Below are positions 34,411 to 43,338 of a stretch of DNA of 64,000 bases, piece by piece. The stretch comes from JASBYZ01 sp029983705 (GTDB lineage: Bacteria > Actinomycetota > Coriobacteriia > Coriobacteriales > JAEZZM01): NCBI GenBank assembly GCA_965119715.1, contig OZ221969.1, positions 992,001-1,056,000 of the forward strand. Direction: 5' to 3'. How positions within the stretch are numbered: position 1 is the stretch's first letter; each line of letters begins with the position of its first letter. The notes under the pieces were generated by a model that worked only from the letters and a program-made list of their open reading frames with translations, ran no database searches and was not told the DNA's origin. The position numbers were made by a program, and so were the translations under genes.

Positions 34411-35763
34411 GTGGACGCACTACTTTCTATCTTTTGGGGACTTTTAATATTTTCCTTCCTCGTATTTATTCATGAGGGAGGACACTTTTTATCAGCACGC
34501 CTCTTTGGAGCTCGCGTGCTTGAGTTTTTTATTGGCATGCCATCAAAGCATCAAATCTCCTTTGTTTCAAAGAAAAACGGAACCCGCTTTGGCATTACTG
34601 CGCTGTTATTTGGAGGCTATGCAAGAATTGCGGGAATGGATATGGGTAAGCCCAATCCACACCTTTCTTTTGCGCTCGCACTTGTAAATGCACGAGGCGA
34701 GATTTCTATTAAAGACGCAGCTCACATGATGGATGTTTCTGTCGAAGAGGCGGCAAGCGCCCTCTTTAACCTTGAGTCATATGGATCTATCCAGCTTAAA
34801 GAAGGCTCAGATCTTGATAAAGATCAAGAGCACGCTATCTATCAAACTGTAGCCCGCGACCCTGAAGGAAAGACTATTTTTGATAAGGGTGCACGCCTTG
34901 ATGCGCGCGGTGCTACAAAGGCTGGTGAGCCCTACTTAACTAAGCTTTCTGGCGATGAGGTCTTAGCGCGTGAGCGTGAAAAAACCTATGTTGGTCTCTC
35001 TATTCCAAAACGCATTATCGTACTTTTAGCTGGTATTATCGTAAACCTGCTCTTTGCCTACATTATTTTTGTCGCGGTATTTATGTCTCAGGGCTTAACG
35101 GTTGCAGAAAACACCATTAAAGATGTGCAGCAAGATTCTATAGCTATGCAGGAGGGCATGAAAGCCGGGGACAGCATCACAAAGATTGATGGTAAAGAGA
35201 TTTCAGATGGTATGGGGCTTCTTTCTGCCTTACAAGAAGTAAGAGGTAAGGGAAACTTTAGTGTGGAGTACAAGTCTAAGGCTGAAAGTAAGACACAAAG
35301 TTTTGATACTGAGCTTACAAGTGGTGAAAACCTTGGCGTTATGCTTGAGAGCCACACTCAAAAACTTGGCTTTGTGGATGCCTCAAACTATGCCCTTAAA
35401 AATATGGTCCTTACCGCTCAGGCAATAGCTAACCTCTTTAATCCTGCAGGATTTATGAATACCGTCTCTAATTCATCAAGTGTAGTAGGCGTTGCGGTGC
35501 TTGCAAAAGATGCAGCACAAGCAGGCATTTGGCCGCTTTTAAGCCTTGCTGCTGCAATTTCTTTATCACTTGGACTCATGAATTTATTACCAATACCTCC
35601 ACTTGATGGCGGTAAGGTTGTAATAGAAATCATTCAAGCTATCACCAAGCGTCCGGTTTCACAAAAGGTGCAAGTAATTGTGTCTATGGTGGGAATCGCC
35701 CTCTTTATGCTTTTGTTCTTTGTACTTGTTGGGCAAGATATCTTTAGGATTATAGGCAGATAA
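34411..35763 (+). CDS. rseP: Site-2 metalloprotease RseP-like, with an inserted winged-helix-like segment
   Basis: A 450-residue intramembrane zinc protease. Active-site HEGGH is at 21-25 in the first helix and the second motif is in NLLPIPPLDGGKV near the end. A PDZ domain lies at about 230-310 (MQEGMKAGDSITKIDG). Residues about 88-150, between the first and second membrane segments, read like a small winged helix-turn-helix (ISIKDAAHMMDVSVEEAASA, LESYGSIQL), which I do not know from standard RseP. The start is GTG at 34411. It lies between dxr and ispG, its usual neighbours. Substrates are unknown. Confidence 0.9.
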   Translation: MDALLSIFWGLLIFSFLVFIHEGGHFLSARLFGARVLEFFIGMPSKHQISFVSKKNGTRFGITALLFGGYARIAGMDMGKPNPHLSFALALVNARGEISIKDAAHMMDVSVEEAASALFNLESYGSIQLKEGSDLDKDQEHAIYQTVARDPEGKTIFDKGARLDARGATKAGEPYLTKLSGDEVLAREREKTYVGLSIPKRIIVLLAGIIVNLLFAYIIFVAVFMSQGLTVAENTIKDVQQDSIAMQEGMKAGDSITKIDGKEISDGMGLLSALQEVRGKGNFSVEYKSKAESKTQSFDTELTSGENLGVMLESHTQKLGFVDASNYALKNMVLTAQAIANLFNPAGFMNTVSNSSSVVGVAVLAKDAAQAGIWPLLSLAAAISLSLGLMNLLPIPPLDGGKVVIEIIQAITKRPVSQKVQVIVSMVGIALFMLLFFVLVGQDIFRIIGR

Positions 35764-35781
35764 GAGAGAGTTTTAATTCTT

Positions 35782-36840
35782 ATGAATCCAAGAGATAATA
35801 CTAGACAGCTCAAAGTGGGAAATGTGCTTGTGGGTGGTGGTGCTGAGGTGAGCGTTCAGTCGATGTGCAACACAAACACTGAAGACGCTCAGGCAACACT
35901 TGCACAAATACAGGAGCTTGCTGAGGCAGGGTGTGAGCTTATTCGCGTAGCTATTCCTTCAAAGAAGGCCTACGAAGGCTTTGAAGAGATTTGCAAAAGC
36001 TCACCACTTCCGGTAATTGCAGACATTCACTTTAACCATAAGCATGCACTAGCTGCAATGGATATGGGGGCAAGTGCGATACGCATTAATCCTGGTAACA
36101 TTGGAGATATGCAAAAGGTTGATGAGATCATTGAGTCAGCAAGAGACAAGCATATTCCAATTCGTATTGGGGTGAATGCCGGATCTTTAGACCCTTACTA
36201 TAGAGAGATGGGCGGCTGGTCTTTAGCAGAAAAGCTTATTGCCTCATCCAAGTCATTTGTTGAGCACTTTGAGTCACTTGGCTTTTATGATATTGCACTT
36301 TCAGCAAAGGCCCACGATGTCTTAGCCACCATAGAAACCTATACCAAGCTTTCTCAGGAGCTTCCTCAAATTCCGCTTCACTTAGGAGTAACTGAGGCAG
36401 GAACATTTAGACAGGGTACGGTAAAATCGGCTATGGGTATTGGGCACCTTTTGTTAAACGGTATTGGAGACACCTTTAGAGTGTCTTTAACCGCAGACCC
36501 TCTTGATGAGATAAAGGTTGCGTGGGATATCTTATCTGCAGCAGGGCTAAGAAGACGCTCTCCAGAGATTGTGTCATGTCCTACCTGCGGAAGATGCAAG
36601 GTAAACCTGGTAGAGATTGCCTCTCAGGTAGAGAAGCGCCTCCAAAACGTTAAAGCTCCTATATCTGTTGCAGTGATGGGATGTGCTGTTAACGGTCCTG
36701 GTGAGGCTAAGGATGCCGATATAGGCGTAGCAGCAGGAAATGGAATTGGCACCATTTTTGCCCAAGGCGAAGTTATTAAAAAGGTTAAAGAAGAAGAAAT
36801 TTTAGACGCACTCTTTGAAGAGATTCATAAGCGTTTTTAA
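35782..36840 (+). CDS. ispG: 4-hydroxy-3-methylbut-2-enyl-diphosphate synthase
   Basis: A 352-residue 4Fe-4S enzyme of the MEP pathway that reductively opens methylerythritol cyclodiphosphate. The TIM barrel has SVQSMCNTNTEDAQATLAQI and IRINPGNIG. Cluster cysteines lie in SCPTCGRCKVNL and MGCAVNGPGEA. It follows rseP by 18 bp. Its need for low-potential electrons suits an anaerobe. Confidence 0.96.
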   Translation: MNPRDNTRQLKVGNVLVGGGAEVSVQSMCNTNTEDAQATLAQIQELAEAGCELIRVAIPSKKAYEGFEEICKSSPLPVIADIHFNHKHALAAMDMGASAIRINPGNIGDMQKVDEIIESARDKHIPIRIGVNAGSLDPYYREMGGWSLAEKLIASSKSFVEHFESLGFYDIALSAKAHDVLATIETYTKLSQELPQIPLHLGVTEAGTFRQGTVKSAMGIGHLLLNGIGDTFRVSLTADPLDEIKVAWDILSAAGLRRRSPEIVSCPTCGRCKVNLVEIASQVEKRLQNVKAPISVAVMGCAVNGPGEAKDADIGVAAGNGIGTIFAQGEVIKKVKEEEILDALFEEIHKRF

Positions 36841-36877
36841 ACATACATGTATTATTTGTTTATAAAGGAAGGTAGAT

Positions 36878-38593
36878 ATGTCTGCACCAACTAAGATGAG
36901 TTCACTGTATGCCCCAACCTTAAAAGAAAACCCGGCAGAAGCTGAACTTGCGTCTCACCAGATCTTACTTAGAGCAGGTATGATTAGAAGAGTTGCAGCA
37001 GGAGTTTACACCTATCTTCCGCTTGCATGGAGATCAATTAAAAAGCTTGAAAACATCATTCGCGAAGAGCTTGATGCAATTGGCGCCCAAGAGATTTTGA
37101 TGCCAGTTATTCAGCCAGCAGAGCTCTGGCATAACTCAGGCAGATGGAATGATTACGGCCCTGAGCTTATGCGCCTAAAGGATAGACACGAGCGTGAGTT
37201 TGCTCTTGGTCCAACACACGAAGAGGTAATAACCACCCTTGTTCAAAATGAGCTTAAGAGCTATAAGCAGCTTCCTGTTCACCTCTACCAAATTCAAACC
37301 AAGTTTAGAGATGAGATTCGTCCAAGATTTGGTCTTTTACGTGGTAGAGAATTTATCATGAAGGACGCTTACTCTTTTGATAAGGACGATGAAGGACTCG
37401 ATAAGACCTATCACGCTTATGGTGAGGCATACGGCAAGATTTGTAGCCGCATGGGTCTTGAATACAGAGCGGTAGATGCAGACGCAGGACAAATTGGTGG
37501 ACATGAGACGGTAGAGTTTATGGCGCTTGCAGAGTCTGGCGAGGGCGAGATTATCTATTGCGAGTGCGGTTATGCAGCAGATACTGAGGCAGCTCTAGCA
37601 GAAATTACTGTGCTAGACGGACCTGATGGCGAGCTTGAGAAGGTTCGCACCCCTCATGTGGGCACGATGGATGAACTTGCTCAGTTCTTTAAGGTAGAGA
37701 AAAAAGCGACCATCAAATCTATGGCACTTATTGCAAGTGACAAAAGTCCGGTGCTTGCGCTTCTTCCAGGAGACCATGATTTAAATGAGGTTAAAGCAGA
37801 GCGTGAGTTTGGCGCAGATTATAAGCTCATGGATGCAGATGACCTTGAGAAGTATGGACTGGTAAAAGGTTTTATAGGACCAATTAATTTGAACGAAAAC
37901 ATCAGACTTGTAGCAGATGTGAGCTTAAAGGATTCAAGTAACTGGATTATTGGAGCTAATGAAGTTGACTATCACTACAAGGGTGCTGTAGCCGGTAAAG
38001 ACTTTAGAGAGCCAGAATATCTTGACCTTGCACTTGCACAAGCTGGTGATATTTGTCCTAAGTGCGGCAAAAAGCTCGAGACTGCTCGCGGCATTGAGGT
38101 GGGACAAATCTTTAAGCTTGGCACCAAGTATTCAGAGGCACTAAACTCAAAATTTGTTGATGAAAACGGTGACGAAAAGCCATTTATCATGGGTTGTTAT
38201 GGTATTGGGGTATCACGTTCACTTGCAGCAATTATTGAACAACACCACGATGAATATGGCATTATTTGGCCGGTAAACGTAGCTCCATATGAAATTAGCA
38301 TTATTCCTCTACAGCTTGATGATGAACTTATTTGGCCGCTTGCTCTAAAACTTGCTCAGAATTTAACTGATGCTGGAATAGAAGTGGTCTTAGATGATAG
38401 AGACGAGCGTGCGGGCGTAAAATTTGCTGATAACGATTTAATGGGCTTTCCGTATCAGTTAGTTTTAGGTAAGAGAAATGTTGAGCAAGGTAAAGTTGAG
38501 CTTAAAGAAAGAAAGACAGGGGATAAGCAGCTATTAGATATTGATGAAGCTGTTAGGATAAGTTCTGACCGGATTAAAAGGGAGCGCAAATAA
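36878..38593 (+). CDS. proS: Prolyl-tRNA synthetase
   Basis: A 571-residue bacterial-type class II ProRS. Motif 2 region: TKFRDEIRPRFGLLRGREF. The editing (INS) domain lies between motifs 2 and 3 (about 225-400). C-terminal anticodon domain with DDRDERAGVKFADNDLMGFP. AAGGAAGG precedes the ATG. It closes the pyrH-to-proS operon and its stop overlaps the FmdE-like start. Confidence 0.96.
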   Translation: MSAPTKMSSLYAPTLKENPAEAELASHQILLRAGMIRRVAAGVYTYLPLAWRSIKKLENIIREELDAIGAQEILMPVIQPAELWHNSGRWNDYGPELMRLKDRHEREFALGPTHEEVITTLVQNELKSYKQLPVHLYQIQTKFRDEIRPRFGLLRGREFIMKDAYSFDKDDEGLDKTYHAYGEAYGKICSRMGLEYRAVDADAGQIGGHETVEFMALAESGEGEIIYCECGYAADTEAALAEITVLDGPDGELEKVRTPHVGTMDELAQFFKVEKKATIKSMALIASDKSPVLALLPGDHDLNEVKAEREFGADYKLMDADDLEKYGLVKGFIGPINLNENIRLVADVSLKDSSNWIIGANEVDYHYKGAVAGKDFREPEYLDLALAQAGDICPKCGKKLETARGIEVGQIFKLGTKYSEALNSKFVDENGDEKPFIMGCYGIGVSRSLAAIIEQHHDEYGIIWPVNVAPYEISIIPLQLDDELIWPLALKLAQNLTDAGIEVVLDDRDERAGVKFADNDLMGFPYQLVLGKRNVEQGKVELKERKTGDKQLLDIDEAVRISSDRIKRERK

Positions 38594-39168
38594 TGCCAGC
38601 AACAAGCTTTGAAGAAGATTTGGATGCAGCGGTAGAGTTTCACGGACATCTTTGTGCAGGGCAAATTATTGGAACGAGACTCTGTAGACTTGCATTAGAA
38701 TATTTTGGTATTGATGACCCTCATACCTATAGAGATTTAATTGCAGTTGCTGAAACTGACCGCTGTCTTACAGACACGCTCGTTTCTGTAGCCCACTGTC
38801 ATCCAGGTAGACGTAGGTTAAAAATGTATGATTTTGGTAAGATGGCTGCAAGTTTTTATGATATTCAATCTGGTAAGGCTATAAGAATTGCTACAAAAAC
38901 AACTGAACAACCAATAAAAGGCAAAGATGATGTACTTGAATTCTTTATGAAGTTTAGCGATGAAGAGCTATTTACCATGGAAGAGATAGAGTTGCCGCTA
39001 ACTCAGTATGATTTACCAGGTAAAAGCAGGGTATCAATAGAGTGTGCATCTTGCGGTGAAAAAGTAACTGACGGTAGGTTTATTGAAGATGAGTTTGGCA
39101 ACAAATTATGCCAGCCCTGTTACTTTGATGAAAAATATTATAGAAGTATACGAACCATTGCATTGTAG
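38593..39168 (+). CDS. FmdE-family protein with C-terminal zinc motif
   Basis: A 191-residue protein. The N-terminal domain has FHGHLCAGQIIGTRLCR and HCHPGRRRLKMYDFGKMA, typical of the FmdE family (named after formylmethanofuran dehydrogenase subunit E). The last about 45 residues form a treble-clef zinc site: CASCGEKVTDGRF and CQPCYF. Methanogen enzymes are absent here, and bacterial FmdE proteins often occur beside molybdoenzyme genes, so a link to molybdenum or tungsten cofactor handling is possible but unproven. The ATG overlaps the proS stop (TAATG), so it is translated with proS. Confidence 0.75.
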   Translation: MPATSFEEDLDAAVEFHGHLCAGQIIGTRLCRLALEYFGIDDPHTYRDLIAVAETDRCLTDTLVSVAHCHPGRRRLKMYDFGKMAASFYDIQSGKAIRIATKTTEQPIKGKDDVLEFFMKFSDEELFTMEEIELPLTQYDLPGKSRVSIECASCGEKVTDGRFIEDEFGNKLCQPCYFDEKYYRSIRTIAL

Positions 39169-39221
39169 ATTGACAAAGACCTGCTAATTTCATATATTTA
39201 GTAAGGTATCATTTTTATTGT

Positions 39222-39297
39222 GGGGGTATAGCTCAGCTGGGAGAGCGTATGGCTGGCAGCCATGAGGTCAGGGGTTCGAACCCCCTTACCTCCACCA
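39222..39297 (+). tRNA. tRNA-Ala (GGC)
   Basis: A 76-nt tRNA with encoded CCA. Acceptor GGGGGTA pairs with TACCTCC and includes the G3-U70 wobble that identifies alanine tRNAs. D-arm GCTC/GAGC, anticodon loop CTGGCAG (anticodon GGC) and T-arm AGGGG-TTCGAAC-CCCCT are all standard. Confidence 0.97.
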
Positions 39298-39367
39298 TAT
39301 GTTCGCAAGGCAAGAGTTATATAATTTTTTTAGTAAGAATTCATACTATTTATATAGGAGTTTTTGT

Positions 39368-40651
39368 ATGAGAGTATTAAAAAAGTTTGTTGTTCTTAGC
39401 GTGTTAGCTATCAGTTTGTTGTTTAGTGGCTACTTGGGTGTAACGACTCCGCAGGCATATGCTACTCAAAATAAAACATACGAGTTTATACTCAGTGATT
39501 CAACCCAATTTGAGTCAATTAAATTCACTGCAGTTGATCCGAATAATCCTGAGCAGAAAATTGAAATCACAGAAAGAGGTAAGTCTTATCGTATTCCAGA
39601 GGGATATCTCTTAAGTGGTGAAATGGTAATGAATGCAACCAGGGTTATCAGTGGTACTGGTGATGGAGATTTGCCAATAAGTAAATTCTCAATAACATCT
39701 TCAGGAATTGGAAAGTCTGCTAAATTAACTTATTCTTTGAAAGATTTTATCATTAAAGATAATATTAATTTTCACGGACTTCAGACCCAACCCACCAACT
39801 ATGCTCATTACGTACTAAAAGGTGGTACCTGGACAGATAGTCATGAAACAGATTTAGCTGGTGGTAAAGGCTCAGATTATTACCAGATTTTTATAACTCC
39901 TTATGGAACTGTTTATCAACCTAAGGACCCAATACGAGAAGGATATACTTTCAAAGGCTGGTACGTTGAGAGTCAACTCGATAAAGATTTTAATGCAGAG
40001 AATAAAAAGAAAATTTTTGATCCACGTAAAGGTGATTTTTATAAATTTGATGAAGTAGATCCTAATATTGCTGTCAAATATATTCGCGGTAGAATTGTAA
40101 CTTTAGTAGCGCTTTGGGAAAAAGATGTACCTTTAACTCCGCTTGCGCCTATTCCAGACCCTGGATTAAAGAATGTTGAGATAAATAAAGGTGATAATTT
40201 CAAGCCTTCAAGTATGTTTGATGAAGAAACTCTTAACGCAATAAACAGTGGCGAATATAGATTATTTGTTGACCCAGATACAATAGTTAATACATGCAAA
40301 GCTGGTAATTACAAAGTCAAGTTCACCATGATAAGTAAAGATGGTAGTGAAGTAAAGAAAGAGGCTACCTTAACGGTTAAAGCCGATACAGAGACTCCAA
40401 GTCCCGCTACTCCGGACAATGATAGTACAGACAGTAAGTATACCGGCTTTTATAGCAACAAATCTAGCGATATAGCTTCGGATAATAACAGCTCTGAAGT
40501 ATCAGGTGATGAAAAAGTAGTTTTATTAGAAAAGCGTTATGATAATAAGGCACTGCCTAAGACGTCTGATATTGCAAGTGTTGCTGCACCTTTAGCTCTT
40601 GTATCACTTCTTGCTCTGGGTGTTACCAGATATTTAAAAAAGCGAGCTTAA
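39368..40651 (+). CDS. Sortase-anchored surface protein with an InlB-type repeat
   Basis: A 427-residue secreted protein. A Sec signal peptide ends near QAYA (about 32). A beta-rich N-terminal domain of unknown type follows. Then PIREGYTFKGWYVES and TLVALWEKD form a Listeria-Bacteroides (InlB B-type) repeat. An Ig-like segment (about 285-360) and a Ser/Asp-rich stalk lead to the sorting signal LPKTS, a hydrophobic helix and KKRA. So it should be fixed to peptidoglycan by sortase and exposed, likely for adhesion. ATG 39368 has AGGAG upstream. It starts 70 bp after the tRNA. Confidence 0.85.
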   Translation: MRVLKKFVVLSVLAISLLFSGYLGVTTPQAYATQNKTYEFILSDSTQFESIKFTAVDPNNPEQKIEITERGKSYRIPEGYLLSGEMVMNATRVISGTGDGDLPISKFSITSSGIGKSAKLTYSLKDFIIKDNINFHGLQTQPTNYAHYVLKGGTWTDSHETDLAGGKGSDYYQIFITPYGTVYQPKDPIREGYTFKGWYVESQLDKDFNAENKKKIFDPRKGDFYKFDEVDPNIAVKYIRGRIVTLVALWEKDVPLTPLAPIPDPGLKNVEINKGDNFKPSSMFDEETLNAINSGEYRLFVDPDTIVNTCKAGNYKVKFTMISKDGSEVKKEATLTVKADTETPSPATPDNDSTDSKYTGFYSNKSSDIASDNNSSEVSGDEKVVLLEKRYDNKALPKTSDIASVAAPLALVSLLALGVTRYLKKRA

Positions 40652-40675
40652 TTGCTAGGTAAATGTCTTTTATTG

Positions 40676-40709
40676 GAGGCTGTCCCATGTGGATGGCCTC
40701 TCTTTTTTG
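40676..40709 (+). terminator. Rho-independent terminator after the surface protein
   Basis: GAGGC (40676-40680) with GCCTC (40696-40700), inner TCC/GGA pairs, then TCTTTTTTGT. Confidence 0.75.
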
Positions 40710-40808
40710 TTTAGATTGTGTAAGAGGATTATAGAGTGGTAGCATCAACTAACCTTGTAACCAGCTTTCGTGGCAGCGATTTTACCTGCTATCTTATTCC
40801 TACTTTGG

Positions 40809-41138
40809 TTATTTTAAAATTGGATCTTTAAAAATTAACTTTAAAACACTTAGCAATGACCAAATAAATAGTGTCCACGAGATGATAAAGGCAATTAGAA
40901 TAAGTTCCCTTGGTATTTTTAAGCCGAGCGAATTGACACCACAGATACACATAAGCAAACTGGTGGTCGCCATACTCTGCGCAACGGCAATAGCATATGG
41001 TCTGATTTCAATTTTATCTCTCTCTTCTTTAGGCGTGGTATTATAGCCTGCAATCAGTATTAGCCATTTATTTCTAAACAGCTGAATAGACATAACTAGA
41101 AATAAAATAGAGAATGAAAAGAAGACCAAGGTATCCAT
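40809..41138 (-). CDS. Small membrane protein, DUF3784-like
   Basis: A 109-residue protein with three predicted membrane helices: FFSFSILFLVMSIQLF, the pair around SMATTSLLMCICG, and LILIAFIISWTLFIWSLL. Between the first two, LILIAGYNTTPKEERDKIE matches the DUF3784 family, whose role is unknown. It is a lone reverse-strand gene next to decayed transporter remnants. It was judged real because of its family-like loop and complete frame. Confidence 0.65.
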   Translation of the reverse strand: MDTLVFFSFSILFLVMSIQLFRNKWLILIAGYNTTPKEERDKIEIRPYAIAVAQSMATTSLLMCICGVNSLGLKIPRELILIAFIISWTLFIWSLLSVLKLIFKDPILK

Positions 41139-41178
41139 ATTTTACACCAGTATTTCTAACAAGGCAGTAAAGTCTATA

Positions 41179-41376
41179 CTAAAATCCGATAAATCTGCTT
41201 GCAGTTTCAAAATAAATAATTAGAGCAAAGGTGTCAACTAAGGTGGTAATTATTGGTCCAGCCATAAGTCCTGTTAATGGGTATATATATACACTTGCAA
41301 TAATGGACCTTTTGTTTGCATCAACATATTTGCTCATGATTTTTCTAACAATATTTGCCGGAAGCTCTTGGAATTC
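41179..41376 (-). pseudogene. Remnant of an mgtE magnesium transporter gene
   Basis: On the reverse strand an open stretch reads EFQELPANIVRKIM and NKRSI, like part of the MgtE N-terminal domain. It is followed directly by GLMAGPIITTLVDTFALIIY and FETASRFIGF, like the last membrane helix of MgtE. The roughly 270 residues that should lie between (CBS domains and most helices) are missing, and there is a stop upstream. This is an internally deleted relic. Confidence 0.7.
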
Positions 41377-41569
41377 ATTACCCCCTATTCATTAAATCAC
41401 CTGCATATCGTTAACTTTCACAATAGGCTAAGCCTATATGATACTTGTTATTTTGTAGAAAGCCAGCAGGCAAAATGAGTTAATGTCATTTTGTCAAGAA
41501 CATCTTTACAATACTTTTGCAATTGCTATACTTGCTTATATTTTGTGAGCGTGCTTTTTGCTCTCCTAA
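41377..41569. other. Gap before trkH, with a palindrome
   Basis: With the mgtE relic this makes a 430-bp stretch without an intact gene. It holds the palindrome ATAGGCT-A-AGCCTAT (41423-41437), perhaps an old operator for the divergent mgtE and trkH genes. I find no complete promoter or RNA. Confidence 0.5.
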
Positions 41570-42598
41570 ATGATGGGTGATTTATTGAGTCTTTTTAATA
41601 AGCTAAATGGCTTACAGCTCTTGATTGCAAGTTTTGCTTTGGTGATTTTATTTGGTTCAATTCTTTTAAGCCTACCTATTTCATCTGCTTCAGCCACGTT
41701 TACACCCTTCTTAAATGCTCTTTTTACTGCTACATCTGCAACATGCGTTACTGGCTTAGTTGTCTATGACACATCAACTCATTTTAATATCTTTGACCAA
41801 TTAATTATTCTTCTACTTATACAAGTTGGGGGTCTTGGCTTTATTACTATCTTGCTTGGAATTATGGGTGTTGTTGGTAAACAGCTAAATCTCAAACAAA
41901 AAAGCTATATTGTAGATAATCTGGGTTCGTTTAAACTGAAAGATTCTAAAGTATTTATAATGCGCATACTGCTTATTACTGTAGCTATTGAGCTTGCAGG
42001 CACTATTATTTTATCTTTTCAATTTGTACCAGCATTTGGTGTAGATCAAGGATTATAGTTTTCCCTTTTTTATGCTGTTTCTGCATTTTGTAATGCTGGT
42101 TTTAATTCTGTTGTTATTGGTAGAATGTCTGAGGCAGGGCTTTTGCTCACTATATTTCTCATGTTTATAGGAGCAGCACCAGGGTCTACAGGAGGTGGCT
42201 TTAAAATTACCTCAACAGCAGTTATTTTGAAAGCTCTTTACTCCTATATTACTAAGAAGCGCTCAGTAAACATGCTTGGCTCTAGGATAGATGATGCAGA
42301 TCTCTTAAAAACATTTGTTACCATTGCAATGTTTTTATTATTGCTTACGTTTTTTAGTTTGCTTTTATGTGCTCACGGTATACCGGTGGTAAATGCAGTG
42401 TATGAGTGCACTTCAGCACTTTCAACAGTAGTCCTGAGTACAGGAATTACCTCAAGCCTTAGCTGGGATAATAAACTAGTACTTATTTTCCTAATGTTTA
42501 TTGGACGTGTCGGGTCTCTTTCTATATTTTTGGCAGCAAGTAAACTAAGCGAGGCAGAAAAAATTCAAAACCCTAAAGCTAAATTGATGATTGGATAA
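41570..42598 (+). pseudogene. trkH: Broken potassium transporter membrane subunit (TrkH/KtrB)
   Basis: Two pieces in one frame. The first (41570-42058) has FTATSATCVTGLVVYDT and QVGGLGFITI, the first pore loop of TrkH/KtrB. It ends at TAG (42056-42058) where relatives usually have an aromatic residue. The frame continues FSLFYAVSAFCNAGFN and then jumps to MSEAGLLLTIFLMFIG and GSTGGGFKITS, which belong much later in the protein. About 100 residues between the CNAGF and TAGFN motifs are missing. The gene thus has a stop and an internal deletion and should not work, although trkA next door is intact. Confidence 0.8.
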
Positions 42599-42601
42599 CA
42601 A

Positions 42602-43240
42602 ATGGACTATTTAATTATTGGAGCAGGGCAATTTGGATTATCCTTGACAAAAAAGTTATCAGAATATGGGCATGAGGTTTTACTTATTGATAGAGATAAT
42701 CAAATAATTGCATCTTTTATTGATATTGCAACCCGCACTCTTGCTGGAGATTGTTCAGATATAGAGACTATTCAAGAACTTGGGGTAGAAGATTTTGATG
42801 CTTGCTTTGTGTGCACTTCCAATGACTTTCAATCTTCTTTAGAGATAACTTCCAATTTAAAAGATGCTGGAGCAAGTTGTGTAGTCGCAAAGGCTGAAAA
42901 TAAATCTCATGCAAACCTTCTCAAAAAAATTGGTGCTGATGAGGTTGTTTATCCTGAGCGCGATATGGCAAAGCGCCTTGCGCTTCACTATGCTCGCCAA
43001 GGAATTTTTAGTAATTATGAGTTTATGGATAATATAAGCCTGGTAGAAATAAAAATACCTGAGCCTTGGATACACAAAAGCTTGAGAGAGCTTGATGTCA
43101 GACAAAAGTATAACGTGACGATTATTAGTTTTACCAAAGATGCCAAATTTATAGCAATGATAGACCCTGACCTTGCACTAGAAGATGATGTGAGATTGTT
43201 AGTACTAGGGGATAATGAGGATATTTTATCGCTACCATAA
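42602..43240 (+). CDS. trkA: Potassium uptake regulatory subunit TrkA/KtrA
   Basis: A 212-residue cytoplasmic gating protein with an RCK N-terminal Rossmann domain (LIIGAGQFGLSLTKKL, LLIDRD, GDCSD) and an RCK C-terminal domain (about 135-212). It binds nucleotides and controls potassium flow through TrkH/KtrB. It follows trkH by 3 bp. Since that trkH is broken, this protein either serves another channel or is itself on the way to loss. Confidence 0.88.
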   Translation: MDYLIIGAGQFGLSLTKKLSEYGHEVLLIDRDNQIIASFIDIATRTLAGDCSDIETIQELGVEDFDACFVCTSNDFQSSLEITSNLKDAGASCVVAKAENKSHANLLKKIGADEVVYPERDMAKRLALHYARQGIFSNYEFMDNISLVEIKIPEPWIHKSLRELDVRQKYNVTIISFTKDAKFIAMIDPDLALEDDVRLLVLGDNEDILSLP

Positions 43241-43249
43241 AGACTTCAA

Positions 43250-43288
43250 GGCAGTTTGCTTGCTTTTTTCATTAACAGGTAAACTGCC
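43250..43288. terminator. Hairpin between convergent trkA and tlpA-like genes
   Basis: GGCAGTTT (43250-43257) pairs with AAACTGCC (43281-43288). The T-run is in the loop, not after the stem, so termination is only likely from its place between convergent genes. Confidence 0.4.
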
Positions 43289-43338
43289 CTGGCGTTCAAT
43301 ATAATCCTATGGGTCAATAGTCTTTGATGGCTTATCGT

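Noticed and set aside
39222..39368. tRNA-Ala as an integration site for the surface protein region
   Set aside because: I found no second copy of the tRNA 3' end downstream and no integrase adjacent to it.
42056..42058. Recoding (for example pyrrolysine) at the trkH TAG
   Set aside because: The same gene also lacks an internal stretch, so plain decay explains it; no pylT-like RNA or PYLIS-like element was seen.
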